A DNA stretch of 64,000 bases from Enoplolaimus lenunculus. Its lineage: Eukaryota; Nematoda; Enoplea; Enoplida; Thoracostomopsidae. A model generated the notes under the pieces. The model saw only the letters and a list, made by a program, of their open reading frames with translations, was not told the origin of the DNA and made no database searches. Positions 43,042-54,807 of this stretch are shown here, in pieces. Where the stretch lies: NCBI GenBank assembly GCA_030248215.1, contig JASANG010003322.1:1-64000 (forward strand). Direction: 5' to 3'. Position 1 is the stretch's first letter, and each line of letters begins with the position of its first letter. The position numbers were made by a program, and so were the translations under genes.

Positions 43042-43802
43042 CAGGGTTGGGATCGACCCGGCCCCAAATGTTGGGCCCGCGGGCCTAAGCGGGCCGGGCC
43101 CGGGCTTGAGCCCAAACCTTAGGCCCGCGAACCGAATCAAATCTTAGCAGTACTTCTTTTACCTTTTTGTCCCATGAGCTCGTGAAATAGACCGCTGGTT
43201 TGATATTATAATAAGATTTAGATACGTTTTTTGAACCTTTAATTCCTTTTAATTTTCATAAATAGAGGTCATGGCGCAGCAAAGATTTTGAAACTTAGGG
43301 TCACGTCTTGCAAAAAATTCAAACGAGGGTTTCTTGACTGCTTAAATCGCAATCATTAGCACCGGTACGGATGTAGAAAGTTTTGTAGTCCACTGTACTA
43401 GCAATTGAGCTTGTTGGTTATATATCTAAAATCTTGAACTATAGACGTTTCTGCTGCTACTTCAAAAAATACGTTAATTACTGCCGTGAAAACACATTGC
43501 TCCTATTATTTAGGCTCACTAGACGCGTGTTTGGTACACAAGCCATTACGGACGAATCTGAGCGGCATTTGAGTAAAACTGGCAACCGAGTAACCTGGAC
43601 TCGAAGCTTTCTGCATTCATCTATCGTTGAAGCTCTTGTGGCTCTGAAGGAAGTTGCACTGAACAATATTTGATGAAATATGAAAAAATAGTCTTATGTA
43701 TGATTTGGATTATGCTTTGTTTTCTACTCTAAACCTATATAGATTTCCCGATGTACCCGGACAAGGCCCGGGCCCTAAATAACCGGGCCGGTTCCAACCC
43801 TG
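43042..43802 (+). mobile_element. Degenerate hAT transposon (family Q)
   Basis: 761 bp with inverted ends CAGGGTTGGGATCGACCCGG and CCGGGCCGGTTCCAACCCTG. Flanks CTACGAGT and CTTGGAGA match at 5/8. Ends of the CAGGGTTGG type and an 8-bp target fit hAT. The subterminal DNA is GC-rich, and the interior carries a transposase remnant. Confidence 0.75.
43434..43673 (+). pseudogene. hAT transposase C-terminal (dimerisation) remnant
   Basis: The frame ends with SERHLSKTGNRVTWTRSFLH and VEALVALKEV. This matches the pattern of the hAT C-terminal dimerisation region, where SER.FS.AGN, R.RL and (V/A)LLFLK.N motifs occur in that order. The upstream catalytic part is absent or too decayed to see. It lies inside the element with hAT-type ends, which supports the call. 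Confidence 0.6.
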
Positions 43803-43849
43803 CTTGGAGAAACCTGTAAAGGTACTTGTTTACTTCGTTAGCACTGTTG

Positions 43850-43978
43850 ATGGATTCAAGCAAAAAGGCGCCCCTTCCTTACCCCCTTCCGTTCCCAACA
43901 GCGATCAAAAGCAAGATTTTGTATTAAATCGCATGCAGTTCCCCTTTTTACAAATTTCTGGATCCGCCACTGCCCTCG
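43850..43978 (+). mobile_element. Family L fragment, copy L3
   Basis: Right end ATTTCTGGATCCGCCACTG matches family L. The left end (CACTGTTGATGGATTCAA) is diverged. Confidence 0.5.
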
Positions 43979-45051
43979 ACAGCACGCCACCTCATAATGA
44001 CTGCATCAACAATATAGGCTACTACTAAGCCTTCGGCTTAGGTTTAGCCTAAGCCTCAGCCTAGGCCGCCTAAGCGTCAACCCAAGCATAACAGGCATAG
44101 CTAAATACTAAACTGTTCTGGGACGAGCAACTACTGCTTTCTATCAAATTAACATTATAGCATAAAGTGGAAACGAAACAAGTACCGCTGTGAAACGCTT
44201 AAAGTATACTTATAAAATCGCATTAGGCACTAGGCTTAGATTTTGCCAAAGCTTCAAACTAAAGCTTAGGCGTAGAAAAATACTAACTGATGTTTGAATA
44301 AGGGTGCGAAGAAACTTGTGCATTCTATCAAATAAATAATAGTTGCAGGGGGAAACGAAACAAACTCCACAACAAAAATACACTTACTGTTTGCGTTATA
44401 AATGATCTATAATATTGACCAGAACCCAGCAAAGCGTTTTAACTTTTAATGACCTGTGTTTGGTGCCAACGTTCAAGCCGCCCAGCAAATTATACGCCCA
44501 GAACAGACAAATCGGGTTATATCCATGCAAAAGCACACGTACACGCATGCTTCAGCGGTTATTATATCTGAGATCCATGTTAATTTGAGGGTCATACCGT
44601 TTTTTTGCATTAGCCCAAGCAAAAATATTAGACTAAAGTTTAAGCGTACTTTATTGGAGTCTCGCGGATAAACGGTACGCCGTTCAAAGTAGCATGGACT
44701 ACAAACATTTCCAGCTCAATAGCAAAGTTTCAGCCTCACTTGTAAGCCAGCTGTACCACGTTGTATGCTCCGTCCTAAAACTGTTTTAAGCTTCACTAGC
44801 AAATTTAGCTACTGGCTTGTTCGCAATATATAATTTCTGTAAGGACCGTAATTGTATGGAAATCTGATAACTTTTACGCCCAAATTAATTTCGACTGATT
44901 CAGTATTCATTTTTCACGAATTAACCCAGAGTTAAATGTTTCAATACAAATTATGAAATCGGCTGGGGTATTGAACTGTGTTAACACCACATATATCAGC
45001 GTCTGATCCACCAGGGAATTGAAGCATGTATACGACCATTTATCAGCCAAT
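43979..45051. other. Intronic stretch with CCTAAG patches and a D fragment
   Basis: Degenerate TTAGGC-type units at 44030-44095 (TTTAGCCTAAGCCTCAGCCT) lack TIRs. A reversed family D fragment lies at 44727-44816 (CTCACTTGTAAGCC). No gene seen. Confidence 0.45.
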
Positions 45052-45224
45052 GCCGTAGCCAGCTCACCTTGCTAGCGGGGCTAAAAATTTTTCAGAAGGA
45101 GCATACAATGGTTTTTGATAACTTACATGCAAGGTTGAAAATTTTCTAAAGAGGGGGGTAACATTTATCCAGAGTGGCTGCTGGCTGAGCCCCCACCCCC
45201 AGGCCCCTAGCAGCTACGGGTTCG
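45052..45224 (+). mobile_element. Family D MITE, copy D7
   Basis: GCCGTAGCCAGCTCACCTTG at the left, AACTTACATGCAAGGTTGAA in the middle and CTAGCAGCTACGGGTTCG at the right. Nearly complete. Confidence 0.8.
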
Positions 45225-45404
45225 TTACCAGCTCTGTAATTGTGAAATATCGCGTGGATGCAACACGAATTCATAATCGTTGACAACATCAGTGCAAATT
45301 GCATAAAATTAAAACGTCAAACTGTAAACTTGCAAAAACACAAAAATCGCCCCTTGATGCATCAGAAAATTCTGGATCCGCCACTGTCTACTAAAACTAA
45401 CAAT

Positions 45405-45741
45405 AGCCAATGTAAAGAACTGGGTCGCAACGGTATTATAAGCATATTCCTCAGTCGAAGCCTAAGCCTAAACGTAAGAATGAGCATATTCCCAAGCCTA
45501 AAGCTAAGCCTAAGCTTAAACATAAGCGTATGAATTAGCATATTCCTAAGAAGCCTAAGCCTAAGCGTAAGCCCAAGAATGAGCATATTCCTAAGCCCAA
45601 GCCTAAGCCTAAGCCTAAGCAGAACATATTTCTAAGCCCAAGCCTAAGCGTAAGCCAAGCCAAAAAAATAGTCTAAAGCCTAAGCTTAGTCTATTATCAG
45701 TCCCACAGAAAAACGTTCCGCCCCTGATCTTTACATGGGCC
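45405..45741 (+). mobile_element. Family B telomere-cored TIR element, copy B2 (expanded)
   Basis: Ends AGCCAATGTAAAGAACTGGG and, inverted, GGCCCATGTAAAGATCAGGG. Flanks CTAACAAT and GTAGCAAT match at 6/8. The core is an enlarged set of CCTAAGCCTAAGC blocks separated by GAATGAGCATATTCC, several more than in B1, so the core expands by tandem gain. Confidence 0.8.
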
Positions 45742-46247
45742 GTAGCAATTCTAGCCTTCGCCAAATTCTCATATAAACACATCATAGTCAAAATGTTAAA
45801 ATATACAAGTGTATAATTTTGATACAGAAATATTTTCATTTCGCGTTGCGTCGAGGGTTCAAAATATAACGGCTGGGGGGGGGGGGGTAAAACTCGACAC
45901 TATGGAGACAAACAAACCTGGACAAATAAAAAGTACCAAAGGCCATACAACAAGGTACTATAGCCGGTATTCCTCAAGACTCTGCGATTTGGCAGGAGAC
46001 TACTCATAGCGCAGTTCAAAACAGGGGTTACACGTTGTTTTCGGTACGTAAACCAATGAACCTTATACACTACGACTAAATCAACACTGCATACGAGCGA
46101 GAGAGAGAAAAAAGCGCCCAAGACCTGTGAACATCTACTGTACAAGTTTTGAGTACAAAACATACACATATACATATATACATACATGCATATACATCCT
46201 CCTACAATTATTTCACGTTTTCGCGCCTATTTTTCACAAGACAATGC

Positions 46248-46377
46248 CTTAGCTACCGTGTTTTTCGCGCGCGCGCGCAACAAGCTCATGAACGCTTGTG
46301 CACGCGCGTTCACAACAGAATAGCGTGAACGCGCGCGAAAACTTGTACACGCGCGAAAAGCCAGCACGGTAGCTAAG
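46248..46377. mobile_element. 130-bp foldback element with alternating CG core
   Basis: Perfect 13-bp inverted ends CTTAGCTACCGTG and CACGGTAGCTAAG. Immediately inside are CGCGCGCGCGCG and GCGCGCGAAAA runs, and in the centre CACGCGCGTTCAC and GTGAACGCGCGCG. It could fold as a hairpin, and the alternating CG stretches are Z-DNA-prone. No TSD was seen. Confidence 0.65.
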
Positions 46378-46966
46378 TAATCAAATACTAAAAACGATTG
46401 CTATATAGTACCAGAGGCTAAACCTAGCAAGATAGATAGATAGAGAGAGACTGTTTTTGGTCAAGTTGTTCTATGCCTACAGCTGGTTATATTCTCGTGT
46501 TGGGGTGTATTTTATTTTTGTTCCTATCAGAACCTGAATATATTACCACGGTATGGTATGTGTGTCAAACATAATGACGATACAGAGAAGAGGGGGTAAC
46601 TGACAGTTGATTAACATCATAAGGGTATCGGTTTGATAAACCAGAAATGTATATATACAGGAATTTCATTTAAAACATATGAATTTGGTTAGCTTAAAAA
46701 TTGTAGGAGGCAGTACAGATGTTTGACGACAACAAATTAGGCGTTGAAAACTATATTACGTCATGTAGGACAAGATCGGGGCATAATAACAAGATGACTA
46801 CTAGTTGACATAACGACAATTTCATTTCGGGAGAGTATACGAGTAGGATTAATTTACAGGGTAAAGTGTTCTGAGGTCAGGTTTGATATTGGACATACAG
46901 ATTGAAAGTATGCGGTGACATAACAGTGTTCAGTAGGGTTTGCGATTATGTGCGCATAGATGGATC

Positions 46967-47182
46967 CAGTGCTGGAGCAGGATCGGGTGGGACCCCCAAA
47001 CAATCTTTCGGGGTGAAAGTACCTTGTAATGATCAATTTTTCAAATTTTTGTTTAAGATCTTGTTTTACGGTAGGCTCAAATTTTTTGTTTAAGATCTTG
47101 CTACGGTAGGCCTCTTTGGGATGTGGCCTCTTTGGGATGCCGGCCCAAATGGGAACACGGGAGGGTGGCTGCTCTGGCCGTG
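46967..47182 (+). mobile_element. Family P hAT-like element, copy P2
   Basis: Left CAGTGCTGGAGCAGGATCGG, interior TTGTAATGATCAATTTTTC and a tandem TTTTTTGTTTAAGATCTTG pair, right GGTGGCTGCTCTGGCCGTG. Flanks GATGGATC and GGTGGATC match at 7/8. Confidence 0.7.
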
Positions 47183-47404
47183 GGTGGATCCACGAACATG
47201 TTTTAGCTTTCTTAAAACGTTGAGAAGATTGCAGGGTTGCTGGAGAACATGCCTATAAATGAATTGCCAAACATTTTTGAATTTCTTGAAAGAATTATTA
47301 TATTTAGTCTTATTTTTGCTTTGCTCTGCTCGAAACTGCACACCTGAAGCATCGTTACGGTGTAAATCTCTGAGACGCTAAAAGAACGGTGCTAAAACTA
47401 TTCA

Positions 47405-47566
47405 GGCCGTAGCCAGCTCATCTTGCTAGGGGGGCGAAAAATTTTTCTGGAGGGGCATTCAAGCGTTTTCAATGAGTTACAGCAAAGGTTGAAAATTTTC
47501 TTGAGGGGGTCAAAATTTTTCCAAGGGGGGCTGAGCCCCCCTGCTCCCACCTTGGCTACGGGCCCG
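47405..47566 (+). mobile_element. Family D MITE, copy D8
   Basis: GGCCGTAGCCAGCTCATCTT at the left, TTACAGCAAAGGTTGAAAAT in the middle and TTGGCTACGGGCCCG at the right. A good full-length copy. Confidence 0.85.
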
Positions 47567-47670
47567 TGACTATTACGAATGCCATGGTGATAAAAAGGAA
47601 TAGCAGCAATGTGTATTGAGCTTTCAGTTAGCCACATTTCGAGTACTCAACACTAGGCCATCTTAAACGC

Positions 47671-47831
47671 GTACCCGTCGCCAATGGGGGTAGGGGGATG
47701 CTCAGCCCCTCCTGAAAAAATTTTGCCCCGCCCCTAGAAGATTTTCAACCTTGCTTGTAAGTCTTTGAAAACCTTTAAATAGCCCGCCTGAAAAAACTTT
47801 AGCTCCCCCTAGCAAGGTGAGCTGCCTACGG
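47671..47831 (-). mobile_element. Family D MITE, copy D9
   Basis: Reverse: CCCGTCGCCAATGGGGGTAG, CAACCTTGCTTGTAAGTCTT, CCTAGCAAGGTGAGCTGCC. It lies about 100 bp from D8 in inverted orientation, so the pair could fold together. Confidence 0.8.
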
Positions 47832-48282
47832 TCCTGCCTAAAAGCCTTTTGTTGGGGGCCAAATGACCAGTTGATACAGTGGCTCTAAACCAAAGAATTT
47901 GCTGGTAAAGTATTGAAAATTTTCTATGAGAATTTTTCCCGGTGAGACTGAGAGACCCTCCTGGACCACGTGCCCGAATTTTAAACATCCATTTTGAAAA
48001 GCGAGACAAAAGTACATATATTTCATTAATTTGCAACGCTTCTATTTTGACCTCTTCCGTTTTACATCATTGATCCTCCGTACACAAATTTGAATTTTTG
48101 ACAAATTCGATTTTTTGAGATCCTATAGTTTTCTTCTTTTAAAAACCACCACAATGTGCGCCAAATTGTAAGCTATCAAATGACGTCAAAAATGTCGATC
48201 AATCTTGGTAGACTAAATATTTACACTGGAATACCACCTCAGTGTCGCACATTAGGGTTGTCGCACTTTGAGCGTATCTACT

Positions 48283-48371
48283 ATACAAAGGTATTCGTTG
48301 ACTTTACAAGCAAGGTTGAAAATTTTCTAGGAGGCCAAAGGGACTGAGCCTTCCCGTGCCCTTCTTTGCTA
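48283..48371 (+). mobile_element. Family D MITE, copy D10 (left end lost)
   Basis: GACTTTACAAGCAAGGTTGA, TTTTCTAGGAGGCCAAAGGG, TTTGCTACGGGCCCG. Confidence 0.65.
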
Positions 48372-48414
48372 CGGGCCCGTTTTTAATGAACAATTTGTAA
48401 AACTATTTATATAC

Positions 48415-48575
48415 CAGCACTAGCGGATTTAGAGGGGGGCTGGGGCGTACGCCGCCTCCCCATCAGAAATGTTTTGGTAATAAAATAGTAAGGACCCCAC
48501 CTTACAATTTTTGCGTTTCATAACATTTGCCGCCGGCCCGCTTGCCCGTCAGAAATTTTTGGATCCGCTTCTGTA
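48415..48575 (+). mobile_element. Family L-like element, copy L2
   Basis: Left CACTAGCGGATTTAGAGGGG, right TTTTTGGATCCGCTTCTGT, an imperfect inverted pair like L1. The interior differs from L1. Confidence 0.55.
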
Positions 48576-49791
48576 TACCAGTTTAACAACATACATGACA
48601 TCAACGACAAAATTGTTGTACCATCTTTGGCGGTACAAGGCGGTATAACCCAAAACGCGATCGCTTGGTCCGGCCAGAGAAACAATCTGTACTACACATT
48701 TGCGAGATCAAAGTTTAAATTAAAATACAAAAACTTTTCAAATTCTACCGGAGGTTTGAAACTCGTAAAATTTTCACGGTCCGCGGTGACGGGCACACTC
48801 TACAAATTGTGTAATTTTACAAACCTCAAACTGCGCCAAACGATACCTATGAGACCTTACCGACGAACAAAATGATCCAAACACCGCAATGGTTGCCATC
48901 AAATTTAAGAACCTTTGGCTTGGTACCATTAAATACTTTCAGAAAGTAAAGCAATATTTAGCGTACAAGACACGGAAACTTTCCCTTCATAAGTTTAAGT
49001 TTAGCACCCATATTCTCAACTGTCTATGGTATCTATTTCCAGTTGGTGATAAATCTTGTAACTTTCAAACCAGTGAATACTGAGGCTCAAAATTTTTCAT
49101 CATATTTTTGCGTTTGCTTTGGTCTATTCATGTACCAATTTGGCGTTCAGCAACTGCAATATATTCATATTTAGGTATATCTTAGGCTGTAGGCGTAAAT
49201 AAGCTTAGGTTTACGTTGAGCTTAGGGTTATGGTTATGACAATGTATGCACGAGCCATGAACATAATCGGCAAAAATTATAAATTCCGCTTCCGGCCGTC
49301 ATCTCAAATCCTGATTCTGATTGTGACTAAATTTTATTTTGGTCACAATTTCTATAAAATGTCATGCTTTCCCCTGGATCGAATTGTCTACGAACGCGTT
49401 CGCTTGCTCAATACAAGTTTAATTGAATACTCAAAATTTCGTCATTATGGAATGCAGATTTAAGAGTTCTTGTGTCGGGTCGGTGTCTTGTAGATTTTTC
49501 CTTAAGATCAGGGTGCAATCCAAATTCTGATTATAATTAGAATTCGAATTCAAATTCAGATCCAAATGCGAGTCCGATTGCTATTTATAATCGGAATCGT
49601 AAATTTTTATATCGCTTCTAACCTGTATTGGTGCAATTAGGCGACAAATTTGCGTGCAGTTCTGGTAAGTTTAATATTAACAAGCGGTGATTCGGTTCAA
49701 GACGCAATTTCTTATATATGGCATGGAGAAGATTATAGAAATATGAATTACATACAATCTCAAATATATTGGTTTAGCGTATACCAATTAC
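48576..49791. other. Intronic stretch, no gene called
   Basis: An 82-codon plus frame at 48627-48875 overlaps an imperfect palindrome (GAAACTCGTAAAATTTT / TTTTACAAACCTC), so I treat it as repeat-derived rather than a gene. A family O-like segment lies at about 49025-49090 (CCAGTTGGTGATAAATCTTG). Confidence 0.35.
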
Positions 49792-49993
49792 GACCAATGT
49801 TACTTTAAGGGGCGTTACAGTACATTAGGCGTATTCCTAAGCCTAAGCCTAAGCCTAAGAGTTGCAAAAATGTGTTCATAAGCCTAAGCCTAAGCCTAAG
49901 CCTAAGCCTAAGCAAAAATTGTAATCGAGAATCTAAATCTACTTTTTTATGAACCTACCAGAAACCTAGACGCCTCTTAAAGTAACATGCGCC
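49792..49993 (+). mobile_element. Family A telomere-cored TIR element, copy A5
   Basis: GACCAATGTTACTTTAAGGG at the left and CTCTTAAAGTAACATGCGCC at the right. Flanks CCAATTAC and CTAATTAC match at 7/8. The two CCTAAG blocks have four and six near-perfect units around a GTTGCAAAAATGTGTTC spacer. Confidence 0.85.
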
Positions 49994-50237
49994 CTAATTA
50001 CAATAAATCCCGGTACGTAAAAATTATGACATTTGAAAATTTGTAGTTCTGATTCGGATTCCCGTATAATTCAGATCCGGATAAATACCCTGTTTAAGAT
50101 TAAAGTTTATATGTATGCAAAGACTCAAGTAGACGCTTAGACGTAGGTATAGTTTTCTGACACGTAAGCCCATATTCTCGCCTAAATTCTCAAACGTGTA
50201 TAGCAGCTATCATCAATTAGTAATGGGTTTTCAAACT

Positions 50238-50430
50238 CCCCGTGTTACTTTAAGGGGCGTAAAGGTTTCTGGTGGGTCTATAAACAAGTGGGTTAAGATT
50301 CTAGATTGCAATTTTTCGCTATGGCTTAGGCTTAGGCTTAGGAACACTTTTCTGCAACGCTTTGACTCTTAGGTTTAGGCTTAGGAATACGCCTAATCTA
50401 GTGTTACGCCACTAAAAGTAACATTGGCTA
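50238..50430 (-). mobile_element. Family A telomere-cored TIR element, copy A6
   Basis: CCCGTGTTACTTTAAGGGGC and GTTACGCCACTAAAAGTAAC then ATTGGCT, with GGCTTAGGCTTAGG blocks and a TTTCTGCAACGC spacer. No TSD could be matched. It lies 245 bp from A5 in opposite orientation. Confidence 0.75.
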
Positions 50431-52516
50431 ATATATCGATAACTTTATGGCAAGTGTTACATGCGTCGTGTGAACATTTTTGAATTATAAAAGTAAGACT
50501 TTGACGTTTATTTCAATCTAATATTATCTGCCTGCGCTATAAAATACAGATTTGTGTGATTTTTACCAGTTTTGATTGCCCCAGAACCCAACGGGACACA
50601 TTTAAACTCTAAATATTACTTGCAGAAAGCGATACGAAATCAAAAACAAATGCCGGAATTCAGAAGCTAAATTAATCTTAAACCATAGTCGGTCGAAACC
50701 AGAACCGGAATTTTGACCGAAATTCAACCAGAATCGACATTCCGTCGGAACCCTGCCGCATGGCACTGTGAATGTTCAGCTAATATTTGAAGGCTGAATC
50801 GAACAATTTTGCGCTGTCCCTACCCCAGTGCGAACACCAAAGGGATACACAAGGATACAGTAAAAGGGGATTTAGACCCATCACAAAATAGAGATGCAAT
50901 AAAGTAGCTTTATCAGCTCTTAAACCTTGTGGATCCTAAAGGTTATTTCTCTCCAAAAACCAAATCCCGACTACGCCCCTGGCGAACGCGTGTAGCTATG
51001 TAATTTGTTTTGAGTTTGTCGTCGGCCGCACAAGACACACCTGAATTTGACATCACTTCTAAGCTTCGTGTACCCTAAACTCTGTGGGCATTTTGTCGTT
51101 GCCTTAGATAGAAATACGGAACGCTAAACGTTGTGTTAAGTAGCTGAAATTGTGTATAATAAGGCTTTTGTCGGAAAACAATTTCAACACGGAACTTGAA
51201 TCGGAACCTGAAATAAGAACCCGTATTGTCAACTGTGTGCAGCACCTATTACCAGTTACTGATAGATCTTGTAACTTTTGAACCAGGGAATGGTGATATT
51301 TGAAATTCAGCACATTTATTACATTCGATTTACTCTTATGTGCAAATTTTGAGATGTGCAATTGTAGCAGTTCGTGAGTTTAAAAACCTATTACTAACTG
51401 GTGATAGGTGCTATATGCATTTGAGAATATGGGCGTAGGCAAACGCAAAATGCTGTATATCGAAAGAAGCCAAAGAAATAATTATAAGTGCGTGCTAACT
51501 AACCCTAAGCTTAAGCTTAAGACCCGAGCCTAAGACTAACCTCAAGACCTGAGCCTAAACCTAAGCGTATGCGGAAATTTTTGGTCCCTGAGTTTTTAGA
51601 CACGGCTTCAGTTTGCAGTACAAGAAAGACCCTTGTGGAAATGAACCTGCCTTTCCAAAAAATCCTGGCTGCGCGTATAGTTTTCTACGAACCTATTTCG
51701 AATCCAGCCCGCTATTCTTCCTATACGTGTTTGGTCTAGAACCAGAACAAAAAGAACCGCTATATAACAGCGTAACCAGTTATATATGAACCCAGGAAGA
51801 TAAATATAATGAAATATGAGACACAGCTCTCGTTCTCTTTGGTATATATGGTTCGGAAAAAATTTCATTTCGTATAACCATGGACCAAGGGTACTAAACC
51901 CAGACACGAACCTAAAAACAATATAACAAATCCGTGTCGAAATTTCTGGACGCAACCAAAAGACTTATTAGGTTTTAGGTTAACCTACTATATTCCTAGG
52001 GTCAAAATCTGTTTCGTGCTTACATACGCTCAGTAGGTTCAAACTTTTTACATGAGATTATACCACCCTTGCGAAATAAAACGATTGGCAACGCGTCCTA
52101 GTATTAACTATGGTACCGGGTTGACGGTGAAAGTTGTAATATTGCTGAAAAACTGCGGTCAACAGCCTGTATACGGCAAGTACAAAAACCAGAAAATTTT
52201 AGGTTTAGCGAAGAGAACGGGTTCAAATTGTGTTCTTTGGATCGAATCAACTTTCGAAACGAGACGAATCGAAAGCTGTTTTGACCCGTGTCGCAGGGAC
52301 GACGAAAGGTTGAGTTAACGGTTTCGTCCAATGAAATTACAGTTTTGGGCATAGAAAAAAACCGCATAAACGGCTTCGTCCAATGAAATTAGATTTAGGC
52401 ATTGCAAAAAAGAAACGGAGGAGAGATTTAATTGGTTCTCTGGTAAGAACAGGGATTTTGAAACCAGGAGTGCATAATTTGTTTCTTCAAACAGATTAGA
52501 GATGGTTTTTTTCTTA
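50431..52516. other. Intronic stretch, family O fragments
   Basis: No gene recognised. Family O-like segments lie at about 51240-51300 (inverted) and 51385-51440 (ACTGGTGATAGGTGCTATAT). A patch of TAAGCTTAAGACCCGAGCC-type units lies at 51490-51575. Confidence 0.4.
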
Positions 52517-52834
52517 TCAAGAGTTAATAATCGGTATTTAACAAGAGTGTGCAACTGGGCACTTTCTGTGTAGAAAAGAATGTATCCGGCACGCGTTGCG
52601 TTTTTGCCCCATCTCCTTTTATTTAGAGGGGGGTGCAACCGGTGCGAACCATATCACTTTATGTAATATGTGGCGTCCAACATGCCCCCCTTATAATTTA
52701 GTTTAGGGGTATTCATGTGATAGCGACCCCCCCTCTAAACAAGGGGAATCGACCAAAAATACAACGCCCGGTGGTACATGTTGTACCATGCGGGACCCCA
52801 CGAGTTGCACAGTCTTGTCATTATCCACTCTTGG
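52517..52834 (+). mobile_element. Family E hAT-like TIR element, copy E2
   Basis: Left CAAGAGTTAATAATCGG then ACAAGAGTGTGCAACTGGG; right GTTGCACAGTCTTGTC then ATTATCCACTCTTG. The interior has GTGCAACCGGTGCGAACCAT and a T-rich/A-rich palindromic centre. TCTTAT occurs beside both ends. Confidence 0.72.
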
Positions 52835-53433
52835 TCTTATGAACAATGAACTCATGGCTTTTATGAACCGGAGTTTAAAATTGTTTTTCCTGTTAGATTA
52901 AACTTTGACGAGAAAAAATTCGAAAGTGTTTCGTTACAAGAGTTCACATTTGCTTATATCTGCAGGAGTACGATTTTGAACTCAGCAGGAGTATAAATTA
53001 ACACGTATAACAATTCAAATTGCTTTTAACACAACTTTTGCATGCTACGAAGCACGAAAATTTTGACTCAATTTAAACTCCTCAAAAATTGCCTGTGTTC
53101 CACGTTTTCTCTGCCCGTCCGGCACTATGGCCTAAAAAGCCAGAGTAACATTGTTTAAAGCCTGTCGTATGCAAGAGCAAGATTTCTAAAAAAAGCCTTA
53201 GCATTTTAAATGTGGGAAAACGTGCACAAAAGTCAAAATCAATAAAATAACAGTTTCAAAGTTAACAAAATTAAAATAATTTACAAATAACCTGCTACCT
53301 GTGCCTAAAATCAAGATATTTAAAAAAATAACTTCCCTCGTGTGTCTAAGCCTGATGCTAAAGCCTACTAAACCTAGCGTTACTTTTAATTGTGCGTGAA
53401 AGCGTACAAGAACCAAAACAAATACCAACTAAC

Positions 53434-53548
53434 CTGTTCATTTTGACAAAATCTCGCGTCATCGGATAGTCTGACATCAGTCCATCGTCCCAGTCGTACA
53501 ACGCTGCGCTTGATCCGTCACATTCGCTACCGCTCGCTCCAGTGATTT
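53434..53548 (-). CDS. RIMBP: RIM-BP exon 2
   Basis: A 115-nt exon between acceptor TTGTTTCAG and donor GTTAGT. It enters in phase 1 and leaves in phase 2, matching exons 1 and 3. It encodes an acidic, Ser-rich stretch containing SAALYDWDDGLMSDYP and no recognised domain. The next phase-compatible exon is over 20 kb away at 33020. An additional exon in between is possible, because phase agreement has a one-in-three chance of being accidental. Confidence 0.6.
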
Positions 53549-53605
53549 CTGAAACAATAAACGAAACAGAGTGTTCCAAACTTAGCCCTCATGAGGTTTA
53601 GACAT

Positions 53606-53650
53606 ACGGTTATACTACTGTTATGGCCCTCAGCAAAAAACATGGGCCTC
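53606..53650 (-). mobile_element. Short family B-like end
   Basis: GGTTATACTACTGTTATGG then AACATGGGCC resembles the ends at 7590-7630. The core is missing. Confidence 0.35.
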
Positions 53651-54807
53651 ACTGCGGGAGGAAACCATAAACGTGTCTGTTGCTTTGAGCTGTAAAATAG
53701 AGTCCCTGGCTACATTTAAAAGCGTTTGCGGCTGGATCTTAGCTGGCAACGTTATTTAGTTTTGCTATATTACAATACAAAGCCATTTTGGCCAAATCCA
53801 TCGAACAATTTATTGTCTGAGTGCTGCCCTGGCGCAATTCAAGTCCTTTAAATTCCGTATTTGCATAAATCCCATGACTGATGATAAGTACAAAACGGAA
53901 ACAATGATAAAAGTTGACCGATACCGTACTATAACACCCCCATATACATTCCAAATAAACCGATCCGAACGCATCCAAACAGCCCCTCAAAAATAATCCA
54001 AATTATGGAAATTAGCACTAAACTTGCAACTAATCTTAAATACAAAAATTAGGCCTGTGTAGTCGTTCATTAAAACATCTGCAATGACAATCATGATCTA
54101 TTTGTCTAAAAATTATTCGACATCTCTTGATTTTTGAGCCTCGGCATCTCTTGATTTTTGAGCCCATCACATTTTTGGGGCCCCTGTCACACCTTGGCAC
54201 ACTTCTGAAGTTATTCTTTTGGCAGTGAAATTTGAATAAAATTGGCAAACTTTAATGAAAAGCATCTACAGTCAGTCAATCTACAGTCAGTCACAGATTT
54301 TATTTTAGTTCAATAATGTAAAAAACGCAACGCGCACTGGTACATTTTGGCTCACGAAATTCACTAAATCGTACGTATATCCTTCTTCTCTAGAGCTTGA
54401 CTCTGGTAAATTTTGGTGTCACTAACTGGTGATAGATGCAACAAACATGTAAGAATATATGTCGTAGGCCAATCTGCTATTCAGACCAATTATCAATTGG
54501 CCTAGATCAATCTGATATTTAGACCAATCAGCGATAGGCGTAGGAAAATAGTAATTGTAAGACGAAGCAAAACAATAGTGATGTAAAATCAACGCTGATT
54601 GGTTAACGGTATTACATCTGTTCAAATAAGCAAATCTGACTGGTTTATAATTTTAATGCAGTTTAGCTTAGGAGAAACTACTTTTATGCAAAATAGCAGA
54701 TTGGCCTAGGCCAATTATTACTTGGCATGAGTAGCAGATTGGCTCACAACATATGCACCATCGAATCTTAAACTCTTAAATCTAATCCTAAACCTATTTT
54801 CACTTAC

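Noticed and set aside
48627-48875. 82-codon plus-strand ORF as a gene
   Set aside because: It spans an imperfect palindrome, has no recognised domain and no splice or promoter context.
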